A stretch of 64,000 bases of DNA from Maylandia zebra (lineage: Eukaryota; Chordata; Actinopteri; Cichliformes; Cichlidae), in NCBI RefSeq assembly GCF_041146795.1, contig NC_135169.1, positions 9,952,764-10,016,763 of the forward strand, in the 5' to 3' direction. Shown here piece after piece: positions 46,401-60,200 of this stretch. The notes below the pieces were generated by a model, which saw nothing but the letters and a program-made list of their open reading frames with translations, was not told the origin of the DNA and made no database searches. The translations under genes were made by a program, and so were the position numbers. How positions within the stretch are numbered: position 1 is the first letter of the stretch; every line of letters starts with the position of its first letter.

Positions 46401-48142
46401 CTGAGACTCTCTAAAAAACCCAGCATTGTTGTTTTTTGGATTTTCATTTCGCCATTTGTTGATTCACTCGAAGAGCAATAAACATACTATGGGTCAAGTG
46501 ATCAGTTTGATATCAATATTCGTGATACACAAACCAAGATGGCGCCGAGTATGGCAGCCTCGTCGCGAGCTCCCCCAAGCAACGGCTTTCTTCTGTGTTT
46601 AATTTTACTTTTCCTTTATTTTTTCACGAGCAGCACTTGTCTCCTTGTGTACGACCGACAAACCTTACTGGACATAAAAGACGGTCTTTCTTATAACTTT
46701 CCGGAGTTCAAGTTTTGCAACACGGACGCTCCATTTGCAGACCCCCCATTCATCTCACCTGAGACGCCTTTGTTCTCTACTGGACTCCGCAATACAACTA
46801 CCGGGGTTCTCCGTGCATCGTGCGGACAGGTCACAGGATCTTACTGGGAAAAGCAGAGGCGGTGGTGTATGTTTCATGATCAACAACAGCTGGTGTGATT
46901 ATGCGAACGTGCACCCGGTCACCCAAACTCCACCAACACATCCATTTCAACACTCGTGGAGACCGGCTACTCGACCACTGTTACACCTCTTTCCGGGATG
47001 CGTACAAAGCCCTCCCCCGCCCCATTCGGCCAATCAGATCACCGCTCCATCCTGCTCCTGCCCGCCTACAGGCAGAAGCTGAAACAGGAAGCTCCAACCC
47101 GGAGGGCGGTGCACTGTTGGACGGACCAATCGGAGTCTGCGCTGCGGGACTGTTTTGATCACGCGGACTGGGAAATGTTTCACGTGGCTGCTAGGGACAT
47201 TGATGAATACACAGACTCAGTCTGCGGATTTATCAGGAAATGCGTGGAAGATGTCGTCCCATCCAGAACAGTTAAATCCTTCCCAAATCAAAAACCCTGG
47301 ATTAACGGAGATGTTCGCGCAGCACTGGCGGCACGGAACACTGCCTTTGCCTCCGCGAACACATCGGACTACAAACACGCACATTACCAACTCCGGAAGA
47401 CGATCAAAGCAGCCAAACGTGAGTACAGGGACAGGGTGGAGCAACAGTTTGACAACCCTCGGAGTATGTGGCAGGGACTAAGCACGATCGCAGACTTTAG
47501 AGGGAAAACCAGCACACCGCAGACCACGGCCTCTCTGTGTGAGGATCTAAACGTATTCTACGCTAGATTCGACACAGCGAACACCATGAGACCGGACAGT
47601 GTGCGCACCGCGGATGACGTCAGTGCGCACACCGTGTCTGAGGAGGATGTGCGGAAGTGCTTCAGGAAGGTGAACGCACGCAAAGCTACTGGTCCGGACG
47701 GGATTCCCGGCCGCGTCCTCAAGTCATGCGCGGCTCAGCTGGCTGGAGTGTTCACACACATCTTCAACCTTTCCCTCTCTCTGTCTGTAGTCCCAGCCTG
47801 CTTCAAAATGGCCACCATCGTCCCTGTACCCAAATCCTCCACCATCTCCTGACCTTTTCAACAGACACTTGCAAGTTAGTTTTCTTGATGACTTCCTGTC
47901 GTCCACAACCTGTTCTGGGACGTTTCCCAACATGGAGTGTTTGGCTCAAGATGAACAAACCTCCATTTTGAACTGTTTCTGACCTTTAGTGACCTCTGAC
48001 CTTTAGTGACCTCTAACCTTGTGACCTCTGTCCTCCTGTTGCAGGTGTGTGTGTGCTGCTGCTGTCTGCACCGACTGTTTCTGCAGGTGAGGAGATGATG
48101 TGAAAACAATCAGTGAGACTCCAACAAGAACACAAATACACT

Positions 48143-48204
<62 letters not shown>

Positions 48205-51200
48205 TCCAGTGTCTCTGTCTGTCAGTCCAAACCTTCAGCAGGTCTTCAGAGGATCTCCTTCAGTGTATCTGAGTTGTGTTGATGATGGACAGACAGCTGA
48301 TGGATGGACAGTGAAGAGGACCAGAGGAAACTTCACTGAGGACTGTGGAGCAGCTGGGTCAGACTTTAGTAGGATTAACAGTTCCTTCTGTGTTCTCGGT
48401 CTCAGTCTCTTCACTGGTGGAAATTTCCTGTGTGTAAGCTCATCTGGACATCAGAGTGAAGAAGTCTCCATCAGTGTCTCAGGTACAGACAGATGTTCCA
48501 GCTGTGTCTCTGTTTCTGTCTGTCTCTGTGTCACTCTGTTTGCGTCTCTGCTGGACAGACAAAGGTGTGATCCTGGAGATTCCTGCACTTCCTGTCATGA
48601 CAGGAAGTGATGTCACTTTGTGCTGTACACCCAAAGAGGGAGAAAGACGAAAGTCTTACTTTGTCAGAGATAATGTTCCACTTGGATCTGGACCTGAAGG
48701 AAAGTGGATTCTCTCTAACGTCCAGCGGTCTGATGAAGGTCTCTACTGGTGTTATACTGATATTCATCCACCTTCTCCTCAGAGCAGACTGAGGGTCAGA
48801 GGTCAGGGCACTGACATCATTTCCTGTTTAAAGACAAACTAACCTGCTGACCTGATAATGAACTGACTGAACCATCTTCATCATCTCATCATCATCTCTC
48901 CTGCAGATCCTCCTCCTACCACAACCTCTCCATTTCTTCTCACCACTTTCCCTCCCTCCTCTTCCTCTCCACACTCTTCCTCCTCCCTTCCTCTTTATCT
49001 CCTGGTGCTCCCTGTAGTCCTGGTCCTGGTCCTGGTTCTGGTTGGAGGTGTGGTTCTGTTGAAGAAACTGAGAGGTATGGCTCACCTGAACTAACCAGGT
49101 AAAGTCATTCACCTGAAGCTCCCCGAGGGTGACAGTCAGACTTTACTCATGAGGATCTGATGATCTACTCGCTTTTCTATGTGAGATGATGCTCAGAGCT
49201 GCCAGCCTATCTCCGCTCTCCAGTTAGATGTTAAGCTTCTCTTATTCTGGAAGTGGGGATGCTTTTAATACTCACAGTAGAGCTGGGCGATATAAGATTT
49301 TTTCATATCACGTTTTTTTTTTCCATTTCAGGCGATAACGATAACTATCACGATATAAGCCAAATAACTATATTTGTAAGATTTAAATGTGCCGTTGCTC
49401 ACAAGTAAAATGTGAAATAATCAGCAGCTTGTTTTTAAATATTTATTTCCCATAATAAGTTCAACAGGGTAGATGTACTTAAGGAACATGAGACTTTAAG
49501 CGCTAAAGCGTTTAAGTTTCAAAATAGAACAAACAAAACAGACTAAACTGTCAATTCCACTTAGAAACAAAATATTAATTCTAAAAATAAATCTTAGTTT
49601 GTTTTACAGAAGAACAGACAAAATTGACTAACTTTTGTCAATATCAAATAAACTGAGAACTAAAAGGAAATTCTCAATCTGTCCTTGTTGTATAGTTGAG
49701 CTTTTCAAACAGTTTTAACAGTTACTTTAGTCTGACAAAAGCCGAATGACGAATCAGCGCTTCCAGTCAGAGACTGAGCTGCACCGCTTTATTGTATTTC
49801 CATACTTGCTTTCGGCACATTTACAGTGCGCGCTACTCTGTTTTTTGTCAGACTTGAAATAACCAAAATACCTCCACATTACGGAACTTCTATGGCTCTT
49901 CTGTTCGACAATCTCTCCGGCATTGGAACCATCATCTGTTTTCTCTTCGGTAACCTTCAGTCACGCTCGGTTGATTTTTCTCTAGTCGGCACACTCATTT
50001 CCTCCATACTAGAGGTTTTTTTCTCCAGCCTGTGTATAAACCTCTGGTACACAGGGAACCAGTAGTGAAACGCACAGTAAGGAAATGGTCGGCAGAGACT
50101 GAAGAGGCCCTGAGGGACTGTTTCCGTTCTACTGTGTGGGACAACCTCTGCAGCCCCCTGGAGGATGACCTCAACAGCATCACAGACTGCATTACGGATT
50201 ACATGAACTTCTGTGTGGACAACACCGTACCCATCAAAAAGGTACGGTGTTTTTCTAACAACAAGACATGGATAAATCCTGAAATTAAGGCTCTCCTCAA
50301 GGAGAAGAAGAGAGTCTTTAGATCTGGAGACAAACAGGAGCTGAGAGTTGTTCAGAAGAAGCTGAAATAGAAGATAAGGCAAGGAAAGGAAAACTACAGG
50401 AGGAAGATGGAAGAGCAGCTGCAACAGGACAACATCAGAGGGGTTTGGAACAGCCTGAAGACAATCTCAGGACAAGAACCAACCCCCCAGGCTGCAGGAG
50501 ACCTGGGGTGGGTGAATGACCTAAATAAATATTTTAATAGGTTTGATCAAACACCCACCCCTCCCCCAGCATCGTCCCCCCTGCTCCAATCTCCTTCATA
50601 TTCAGGGCCTGCCTGTCCTTCATCTCAGGACTTCACACCTCTCAGCTTCACACCTCCCAGCTCCCAGTCATTACACCCACCCCTGGCTTCTGTGGACTCC
50701 AACATACACACCCCTCCCCCAAAATCCTCTCTTTCTATCTCAGCACTTCAAGTGAGGAACGAGCTTCACAAGATCAAGGTGCGGAAGGCTGCAGGTCCAG
50801 ATGACATCAGCTCCAGGTTCCTGAGGTGCTGCGCAGATGAACTGTGTGGCATCCTAGGTTATCTGTTCAACCTGAGCCTGTCACTGGGGAAAGTACCACA
50901 GCTGTGGAAGACCTCCTGTGTAGTATCGGTACCAAAGACCTCCCATCCCAAGGACCTCAGCAGCTACAGGCCGGTAGCCCTGACATCGCACCTGATGAAG
51001 ACCCTCGAAAGGTTGGTTCTAAACCATCTGCGCCCCCTGGTGAGGTCTTCATTGGATCTGCTGCAGTTTGCTTACCAGCCTGGAATCGGGGTGGAGGACG
51101 CCATCATCTACCTCCTGCACCGAGCTCTGACTCACCTGTCAGCAGAACCACCTGCTGATAGACGCCGGGAAAACCAACGATTTGGTGGTGGACTTCCGGA

Positions 51201-54200
51201 GACGCAGACCCACCACACTGACACCGGTGAACATCCAGGGAGTGGACATTGAGATAGTGGACTCTTATAGGTACCTGGGTGTTCACCTGAATAATAAACT
51301 GGACTGGAGCCACAACACTGATGCTCTTTACAGGAAGGGTCAGAGCAGACGCTACCTGCTGAGGCGGCTGAGGTCATTTGGAGTCCAGGGAGCGCTTTTA
51401 AAGACCTTCTATGACTCTGTGGTGGCATCTGTCATTTTTTACAGTGTGGTATGTTGGAGCAGCAGTTTATCGGCAGCTGAGAGGAAGAGGTTGGACAAAC
51501 TCATCAGGAAGGCCAGCTCTGTTCTGGGATGCACCCTGGACCCAGTGCAGGTGGTGGGAGACAGAAGGACTCTGGCCAAAATAACATCTCTGATGGACAG
51601 AGTCTCCCACCCCATGCATGTAGATGTTGCTGCAGAGCTGCTTCAGTGACAGACTGCTGCATCCTCGATGCATGAAGGAGCGTTTCTGCAGGTCCTTCCT
51701 CCCTGCAGCTGTCAGACTGCACAATCAGAACTGCTCCCAACAAACACAGATGTTTACATCTGCACTGTAACTGCAATAAGTTAATTAACCGATTCACACT
51801 ACAACCTGGTTTGCCTCTTATCTGTAGTTATTTTTTATTTAATTTAATAACTGTACAGTACTGTGTTTATAGTAACCATTGTCCTTAAGAAAAAATATGT
51901 AAGAAAAATTGTGTATGTTTCTGTTCTGTGTCCTGTGTCCTGTTTGTTTGTATATTTGTCTTTTTGGCTGCTGTTACAACCAAATTTCCCCTTGTGGGAC
52001 AATTAAAGGATTATTCTATTCTATTCTATTCTATTCTATTCTCTATTACCCGGGCGGCACGGCGGCTGGCTGCTTCCCAAACAAATACACATGTGTGGCT
52101 TGGCACTTGTGCTGTACGTAACAAGTCATGTGACGTGACGCTGCGGCTGTGATTGGTTCGACTCTGCGTTACCTAATTTGGATCGGCTGTTCTTCTTTTT
52201 TTTAAGAGGACAAGAGAGATGAGGCCTATCGCAATAGTTAAATTTTTATATTGAGAAAAAGTTACTTCGCAATACATATCGTTATCGTTCTATCGCCCAG
52301 CTCTAGTTCACAGTCAGCTGTAGTCAACTCTAAGACTTTAGAAGAAGTCATGAATCTTCACAATGATACAAACTAACAATCATGGTTGGTCTCTGATGAA
52401 CTGAGTGTTGGTCAGCGTGAAGTCTGTTTGCTGAGAGTTTCAAAACTCCAAACAGTGAACTGAAGTGCTGCTCTTACCATTTTAGTGATCAGGCTGGATT
52501 AGGATTTGGTCCACCTGAACTAGCTTATACAGGCAAAGGATGACACGGTGTATTTGAGAAAAAAGAAAGTCCTAAAAAACACTGAAACAATCCAAAAGAC
52601 ATGTCTTGAACCCATGGTTTTGAGTTTCTTTGTGGGTTTTTAATCTCCATTTCTGTACAAATTACTTGAGTTTTACTCTATCAGTCACATTCTTTCTGTT
52701 TTTCTTGATGTCAATAGAAGTATAAAAATGATATTAGTCTGTCTTCCATCAGTCTTTATTTGTATTCTGCCTCGAAGTTCCTACTTCCTAGATTATTTTT
52801 CCGTTGAGTCTCTGTGTATCTTGATTATGCAGTATGCAGTCCCCCTCTGTGTTCCTGCTTTTGTTCTCCTTGCTCCCCAGTTTAATTGTGTCAATTTTCT
52901 CTTATTTCCTTATTCTCCTCCTGTTTTCTTTTGTTTTTTTGTGGTTCTTTGTGTCCTGTGTTTAGTTTATCTTCCTATTAAGCATTATGTTTTCCTCACT
53001 TTCTACATGTCCTGCATCTGGGTCTAAATCCTGCCTGCCACATACTATTTGGCATATCAAATATTTATTAAAATTCAATCCATCCATTAATTTTCTCCTG
53101 CTCATATGGGGCTGGGTCACGGGGACAGCAGCCGAAGCATAAAAGCCTTCATGAACTCAGGGCAAACTGCATCCACCCTGCAACCAAGGAGTTTTTTGAC
53201 CAGCTCAGTGACCTAACCCTGTTGATGGGCAAGTTGTGCCCATCATCCCCAGACTCTCAGTTGACAGCCCAGCACCTGCTTTCACCCTAGATTCGCGAAC
53301 ATACAGCCACAAATCTGATGATACGATTACACGTGCATTTATGGACACCCTTATGTTCTGACATGGTGTTCACCATCACTCTCACTTTTCACAGAACGCC
53401 GAGCCATCTGGAATACAGGAAGAGCTATGTCAGCTATGCACTTTTCTTTCTTTTTACTACAGCTCAGTGTTCAGCACCATAGTACCAGACATTCTCATCA
53501 CCTTCATACCCCCCACCACCTACTCCTGGATCAAAGACTTCTTAACCAACTGAACTCAATCAGTTGGTCCACCTCTCTCAGCCTGCACTAAGAACGCAAA
53601 ACACTGGGTCAAATGACCAAGAACCATGACACTTCAGGAGGCACCGACAAGTCCATTTCCCTTCCATTATAAATGTACAAGGTGTGGCAAGGGCGTAGAT
53701 TTGGCGTGGACGGAAGGGACATGTCCCCACCAATATCCAGTGATTATTGAATTGTCCCCACCAATAATTTGATCTCTGCGAGTAAAGAAAAACAAAACCG
53801 ATAGAAAGAAAAGAAAAACCCCGATCAACGTCTCACCCAGCGGTGCAGAAAGAGTTAAATTATGTTCTCTCCTACATCATGTGACAAATATGGCCAATGT
53901 GATTGGCTGTGCCTTTCAGGGAGCTCTGTTTAGTTTTAGCAGCGGCAAGCCTGCGCTGCGAGAACCTGCAAGGAGGAGAGGAGGAACTATTTTTATTTTT
54001 GTATGATACCTGATTTCTATGGAATATGGCTGAAGTAAACTAAATGATTTAAAAGCATGTAGAATAGGATATGTAGGCAAATATATTCTCCTTTTTATTA
54101 AGAAGCAAAGACAAAAAGGGAAAAAATCAGAATCAGAATACTTTATTGATCCCTGGGGGAAATAATGTTTTGTTACAGTGCTCCATTAGAAACCAACATA

Positions 54201-57200
54201 AACCAACATTAAGACAAGACAGACAATACGCTAACTAAGAAAGAAACCGGGCAGAGTTCAGCGGTTGAATCATCCGTCCCCACCAATGCCAAAACCAAAT
54301 CTACGCCCTTGACGTGTGGAATCTGTCTGCCCACAACACCAACACCCTGCTAAAGAAGGTCCAGGAGTGGCTGCACTGTCTTCATGTCCTGAGCAAGAAT
54401 AACCAGGAAGCTGCTGCTGGCATGTTACTGCTCCTCAGTCTCCTACTGCCTGAGTGTTTGGTAAGCAGGGGCCACTACTGAAAATAAGGCTAAGAAGGTT
54501 ATTAGCACTGCTCAAAAAACAATTGGTACACTCTGCCACCCGTGGAGGCCGCCACTTGTTTGACCCCGATGCCGATATGCCAAAATGTGAACATTGGCAT
54601 CCTCAAAAGAGTGACCTTTGTCCTTTAGATGCAGATACACAGTGGAGTCTTTTCTTCACTGTGAGAATTCCTCACTACACTGTACAGCATACACTACGTA
54701 ACACACTACTAAGTTTGTGTTACGGAGTTTTGTCTCTAAAATTGAACCAGTTTGTGTCTAAGTGTGTGGCTGGGTCTGCAGTACACTGGGATGTTGTACT
54801 TGGAGAAAAGTACAAGTTTATGTACCTGAGTTTATCTGATAAATATAAGGGATGGCAGTGCTGTTCCGTTTGTCTTTCTGCTTCTCCCTAGTTGGTTTCT
54901 GTGTCACATAGATTAGGGCAGGTAATGCCCTAATTCCAGACTTGGAAAAGGCAGTTTGGTGCATTTATCTACAGTGAGTGATTAACATACAACAAGGTGG
55001 ATTGGTGCTCCAAGGAAGGTTTAAGAGGAGAATGGAACAGTTAGCTCAACTTCAATTGCAGGGAACACAAGTGGTTGGTTCCCCACGGTCAACTCGAAAG
55101 GAGAGAGATGGGTGACAGATGAGATCATTAAGTTATGGGCCTGTTCTGAATAATCCTGTCGGTGTAAGTTAGAGGACTTGTTCTGGGTGCAGATTGAACA
55201 GGTAGAAACATATTCACAGACATCCTCAGACAGGGATTTCCACCAAAACCACCATCACAGAAACGAGATTGAGTGATTGGCTCATGGATAACGTAAATTT
55301 TGGGGTCTGGACCCAGTGGATTTAATTAGCTCTTTCTCTAGTTTGAACATGGGAGGAGGCCAGGGGTTCCAGTTCCTGGGTCAGGTTCAGCCTGTAGAGC
55401 TTCATGGATGGACAGGATGGTGGTCTTGGACGTTGCTCAGTGATGGAGTATTGGCGGTTCAGTGCGTCTGGCTTGATATTCTCAGAACCGGGTCTGTAAG
55501 TGATGGTGAAATTGAAATGAGAAAAAACAGGGACCATCTGGCTTGCCAGACATTGAGTCTCATTGCAGCTTGAAGGTGTGCAAGGTTTTTGTGGTTGTGC
55601 CACACGATGATTGGGTGTCCCGTCAGAAGCTCTCTATGCCCCACAGGCACAACTCAGTCCAGGCACTAGAACCGCTGGCCTCCTCTCACATCGACACTAA
55701 AGCAAGAGCAAAGAGCCCACACCGCATTTTTCACAACAGATTGAAGGTCAAATGCACCCATGTGCTTTTTTTCTCATTGTCTCTTCACTGGTGAACAGAA
55801 CTGCCCCCATATCAGAGTCTGATGGGTCCACTTCCACAATGAAATGTTTGGAGAGATCTGGTTGAGAGAGAACAGGAGTTGACGAGAAACGCTTGTTGAG
55901 ATAGTGAAAGGCCACAATAAAAGTCTCTAAAGTCTCTGGTGACATGGCAGTAAAAGTTATCAAAACCAAAGAATCAGTGCCAGGGCTTGCGGGTCTCAGG
56001 AGTTGGCCAATCTCTGTCCGCTTGCACCTTTGTCTGGTTGGAAGGGAGATGCCCCTTTTCAACTATGTAACAAAGAAAGGAAACAATGAAAATCACATTT
56101 CTCTACTTTAACAAACTTGTTCTCCAATAATCTTTCCAATACTAAGCACACATGATCTTTGTGTTCATCAAGAAAAGATCAAGATATCATCTAGGTAAGC
56201 AAAAACAAAGGGATGGAGAAAATCTCTAAAGAGTCCATAAGTGACTTGGAGTCATTTTCGACCAGGATATGTCCCTCAATGCACATATTACACAGAAAAA
56301 CTAGTTCATGCATTTATTATTTTCAGGCTGGACTACTGTAATTCATTGTTATCAGGACATCCTAAAACCTCCCAGAAAAGCCTTCAATTAATCCAAAATG
56401 TACTGACAGGGACTAGAAAGAGAGAGCAGATTTCTCCTGTTTTAGCTTCCCTTCAGTTTTCAGGCCCCTCTTCTGTGGAACCAGCTTCCAGTTTGGATTC
56501 AGGAGACAGACACTATCTCTACTTTCAAGATTAGGCTTCAAACTTTCCTTTTTGCTAAAGCATATAGTTAGGGCTGGACCAGGTGACCCTGAATCCTCCC
56601 TTAGTTATTATTATTAGATCTTTATTCATCCAGGTAAAAAATCTAATTTCCAAGAGAGACCTGCCATCGTGGCAACAAAAGTCAAAATACACATACCACA
56701 TAAGTATGTGCAATGTCCCATACAAACACGTGAAAAATATACAAAAGAAGATCAACTTAAGAGTGACATTAAAAACAATCACACTGAGTAAAAGAGTTAT
56801 TCTCTCATTCACTTAAGACAGACTTAAAACCTCCCAAGTTAACCAATTCTGATAACTTCAGTATGTTGCAGTAGGCACAGGCTGCTGGGAGACTCCCATG
56901 ATGCGGGACCACTGATTTTCTTTCCGATCCGATACCGAAGTAAAATTTAGGGTGGTATCGACGATACTGATCCAATACAGATACTTTGTACAAAAACTTA
57001 TTTTATTTATTGTCTCTTTTATTGTATCTCAAATTATAGCATCATAATGATTACAGGACATCAGTCTACTTGTTCTTTTTGCTTATTAATAATCATGTCT
57101 ATGTCTATCATGTCAGAGGTGGGGTGCCCCCGGCCTCTCGGCCTGGGGCTCGGTCACTCAGGCACAGCTGGCTGCCGGCGGAGCTCACGGGCGCGTCACT

Positions 57201-60200
57201 GCAACCCCCCCTGGCTCCTGCTCCGCGGCTGCTGAATGAGCCCTCATCTGGGACTCTCCTCAGCTCTTTCTGGGATAGTGGCGCAGCTGCCCCTCTGTTG
57301 GTCTTCCTTGGTCTCTTGTGTTCTTGGGGCCTCTGGATGTCTGGAGTTTTGATCTCCTCCATACCTGCTTCATGCCCTGGAGGACGGGGCTGTGGCCCCC
57401 CCACACCCTCTAGCAGATCATTACATGAAGGAACCTTTTAAAAACAAGCGCGTCCATGCTCACAGGTGTACACACGGGTGATCACACCCACAAACTACAC
57501 CCTTTTTGGCTCCTACCTCAAAGCACACTGTGTGCTGTTGATCTTATGTGCTGCACAATAATGTTTAATATTTAGTATTTACTGTCATATTCCCATATAT
57601 CATTGTGATGTTGTTTATTCTATTACTCTTGTTCTCTTCTGCTTGTTTTCTTTTTTCTTTCTCAACAGGTGATCCAGGTGATCGATAGATGCATTTTTTT
57701 CTGCCCATTCTGTTGGTTTTTGGTTTTTGCCCTTCTCCCCCGTCCCTCTTCTCAGCTCTTTCTTTCTCCCCTTCTTTCCCCCAGTCAAGTCTGTCCCGTA
57801 TTCAGCAAGTGAAAATAAAATAAACAATAAAAGGTGAATCAAATGGACCATTATGGCAAGGCTGGGATGGTCAGTTTGGTAAAGTAAATCCGTTGGGCAT
57901 CTTTCTTTGCCTTTAGACAATAATTCTGATGCAAAAGAGCCAAATGGGACAGGCAGGAAAAAAAAAATCATCTCTATATGATTAATAATCATATAGAGAT
58001 GATTATTATACAGCTGTATTTTGCATATGACTATGAAAGGTGGAAGAGGAAGTAGTTCCTTCCAGTTTAGATGATCCGAATGATATAGCTTCTTTCCACT
58101 GTGTTCCTGTTAATGATAAACTACAAATTTACCCAAAATTACTAAAATATCGATATTTTATTATGAGAATCGATTCTAGAACATAAATAACTGGTTTTCT
58201 GAGGAATCGATATTTCAATATCCATCCGCGCATCACTAGTTTTCTTCTTCAGTCACCTTAGAGAGTGATATTATACCCCTTATGTCAAACAGACTGATTT
58301 GTGGCCCCAATAACGTTTTGTGGCCCTAGGAAGTAATAAAGTAATAAAGGAAGTAATAAAAATATGATATTCATAAAAATATGATATTCATCAAAAAATA
58401 TGCTAGTTCATAGCTCATTGCTTTTTTTTCCCCTAAAAAAGAACTAATTGGTTATTTAGAAAGTTTCTTATATATCAAATAGCATTCTTTTATTTTTAAG
58501 CCATTAAAAAAGTTTTTACTTTTTATGCTCAAAAAACGCCATCTGGTGGTGGGTCAGTGTGTGTGTGTGTGCGCGCCCGTGTCTCCGGACCGTGCTGTGT
58601 GTCTCGGGCATTGAAATGCAGTTTAAATGCTTTTCCTCCATGAATTAAAAGAGCTTGTGTTCTGTCCTCACTAAGTGTTGTCCGCGTGAACGTAGACGCA
58701 GCTATACAGACAGCTAAACACTCTAAATCAAAATCCAAGGAACAGGCCGATGTGTTGAGTTGGATGATGTAATAAGGAAAAAGTGTGAAACTGTTGACAA
58801 AACCAGAAATAAACTAATAAAAATGTTGCATCAATATAAAATATAACAAACACACCAGTAAGTCACATATTCAAAAATATGAGCACAATATTTATCTGCT
58901 TATTGAGTGCCCGAATAAAACATCAAATGAAATCACGCTCATGATCAAAATGTTAAAGAAACCACATGGCATATGAGCTAGCTTAACTTTACTAGCTTAG
59001 GTTATACATGCATTCAAATTAAATTCTAACAAACGATATCACTCCTTCACAACAAATAATAATGCACACAAGTCGTCTCAGTGATAACAAACAATATTCC
59101 TCACAGATGATGCCGTTTATCAACTTGTGAAGGCATCGATGGCAACAGATTAACAGAGTAGGAACTGCCTCTGGCTGGATCAGTAAGAAATACACAAAAA
59201 CAACCACTAGAGGGCAAACTGCAGAACAGAAAATACCTAATGCCAGCATAGCTTGAGTTTAAAATATTCATGTCCATGTCTATTATTTATTTTGTTATCC
59301 AGTAAAACCCTTTAAAATTAAAAAAAAAAAAGATGCTAATCACAGTTTGGCCATAACGAACACCCTGTTCGAACATAAGAGTGTCCATAAGTGCACGTGG
59401 CACCAGGACGCTCTAGGCCGTAGGTCGATGATCGATTTTGTAATCGTATCACCAGACCTGCGACCATATGTTCTGGACACTCGGGTAAAGAGAGGGGCTG
59501 AGCTGTCAACTGATCACCACCTGGTGGTGAGTTGGATCAGGTGGCGGGGGAGGACGCTGGACAGACCTGGTGCACCTAAACGCGTAGTGAGGGTGTGCTG
59601 GGAACGTCTAGCAGAGGCCCCAGTCCGCGAGATCTTCAACGCACACCTCCGGCAGAGCTTCAACAGCATTCCGAGGGAGACTGGGGACATTGAGTCCGAA
59701 TGGACCATGTTCAGCGTCTCCATTGCCGAAGCTGCTGCATTGAGCTGCGGCCGCAAGGTGGTTGGTGCCTGCCGTGGTGGTAATCCCCGAACCAAATGGT
59801 GGACACCAGAGGTGAAGGGAGCCACCAGGCTGAAGAAGGAGTCCTATCGGGCTTGGTTAGCCTGTGGGACTCCGGAGGCAGCCGACAGGTATCGACAGGC
59901 CAAGCGGAATGCGGCTCGGGCAGTGGCTGAAGCAAAAACTCGGGTGTGGGAGGAGTTCGGAGAGGCCATGGAAAAAGACTTTCGGACTACCTCGAAGAGA
60001 TTCTGGCAAACCGTCAGGCGTCTCAGGAGGGGAAAGCGGTGCTCTACCTGCACTGTGTATAGTGCTGGCGGAGCGCTGCTGACGTCGACTGAGAAAATTG
60101 TCGGGCGGTGGAAGGAATACTTCGAGGACCTCCTTAATCCCACTGACACGTCTTCCGAGGAGGAAGCAGAGTCTGGGGATGAGGGGAATGACCCGCCAAT

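Noticed and set aside
54454-54891. 145-residue open frame
   Set aside because: It begins within LINE debris and shows no recognisable domain or homologous copy in the window.
57070-57441. Possible protein gene in the GC-rich island
   Set aside because: Both strands are open because of composition; no start context, splice pattern or domain was seen.
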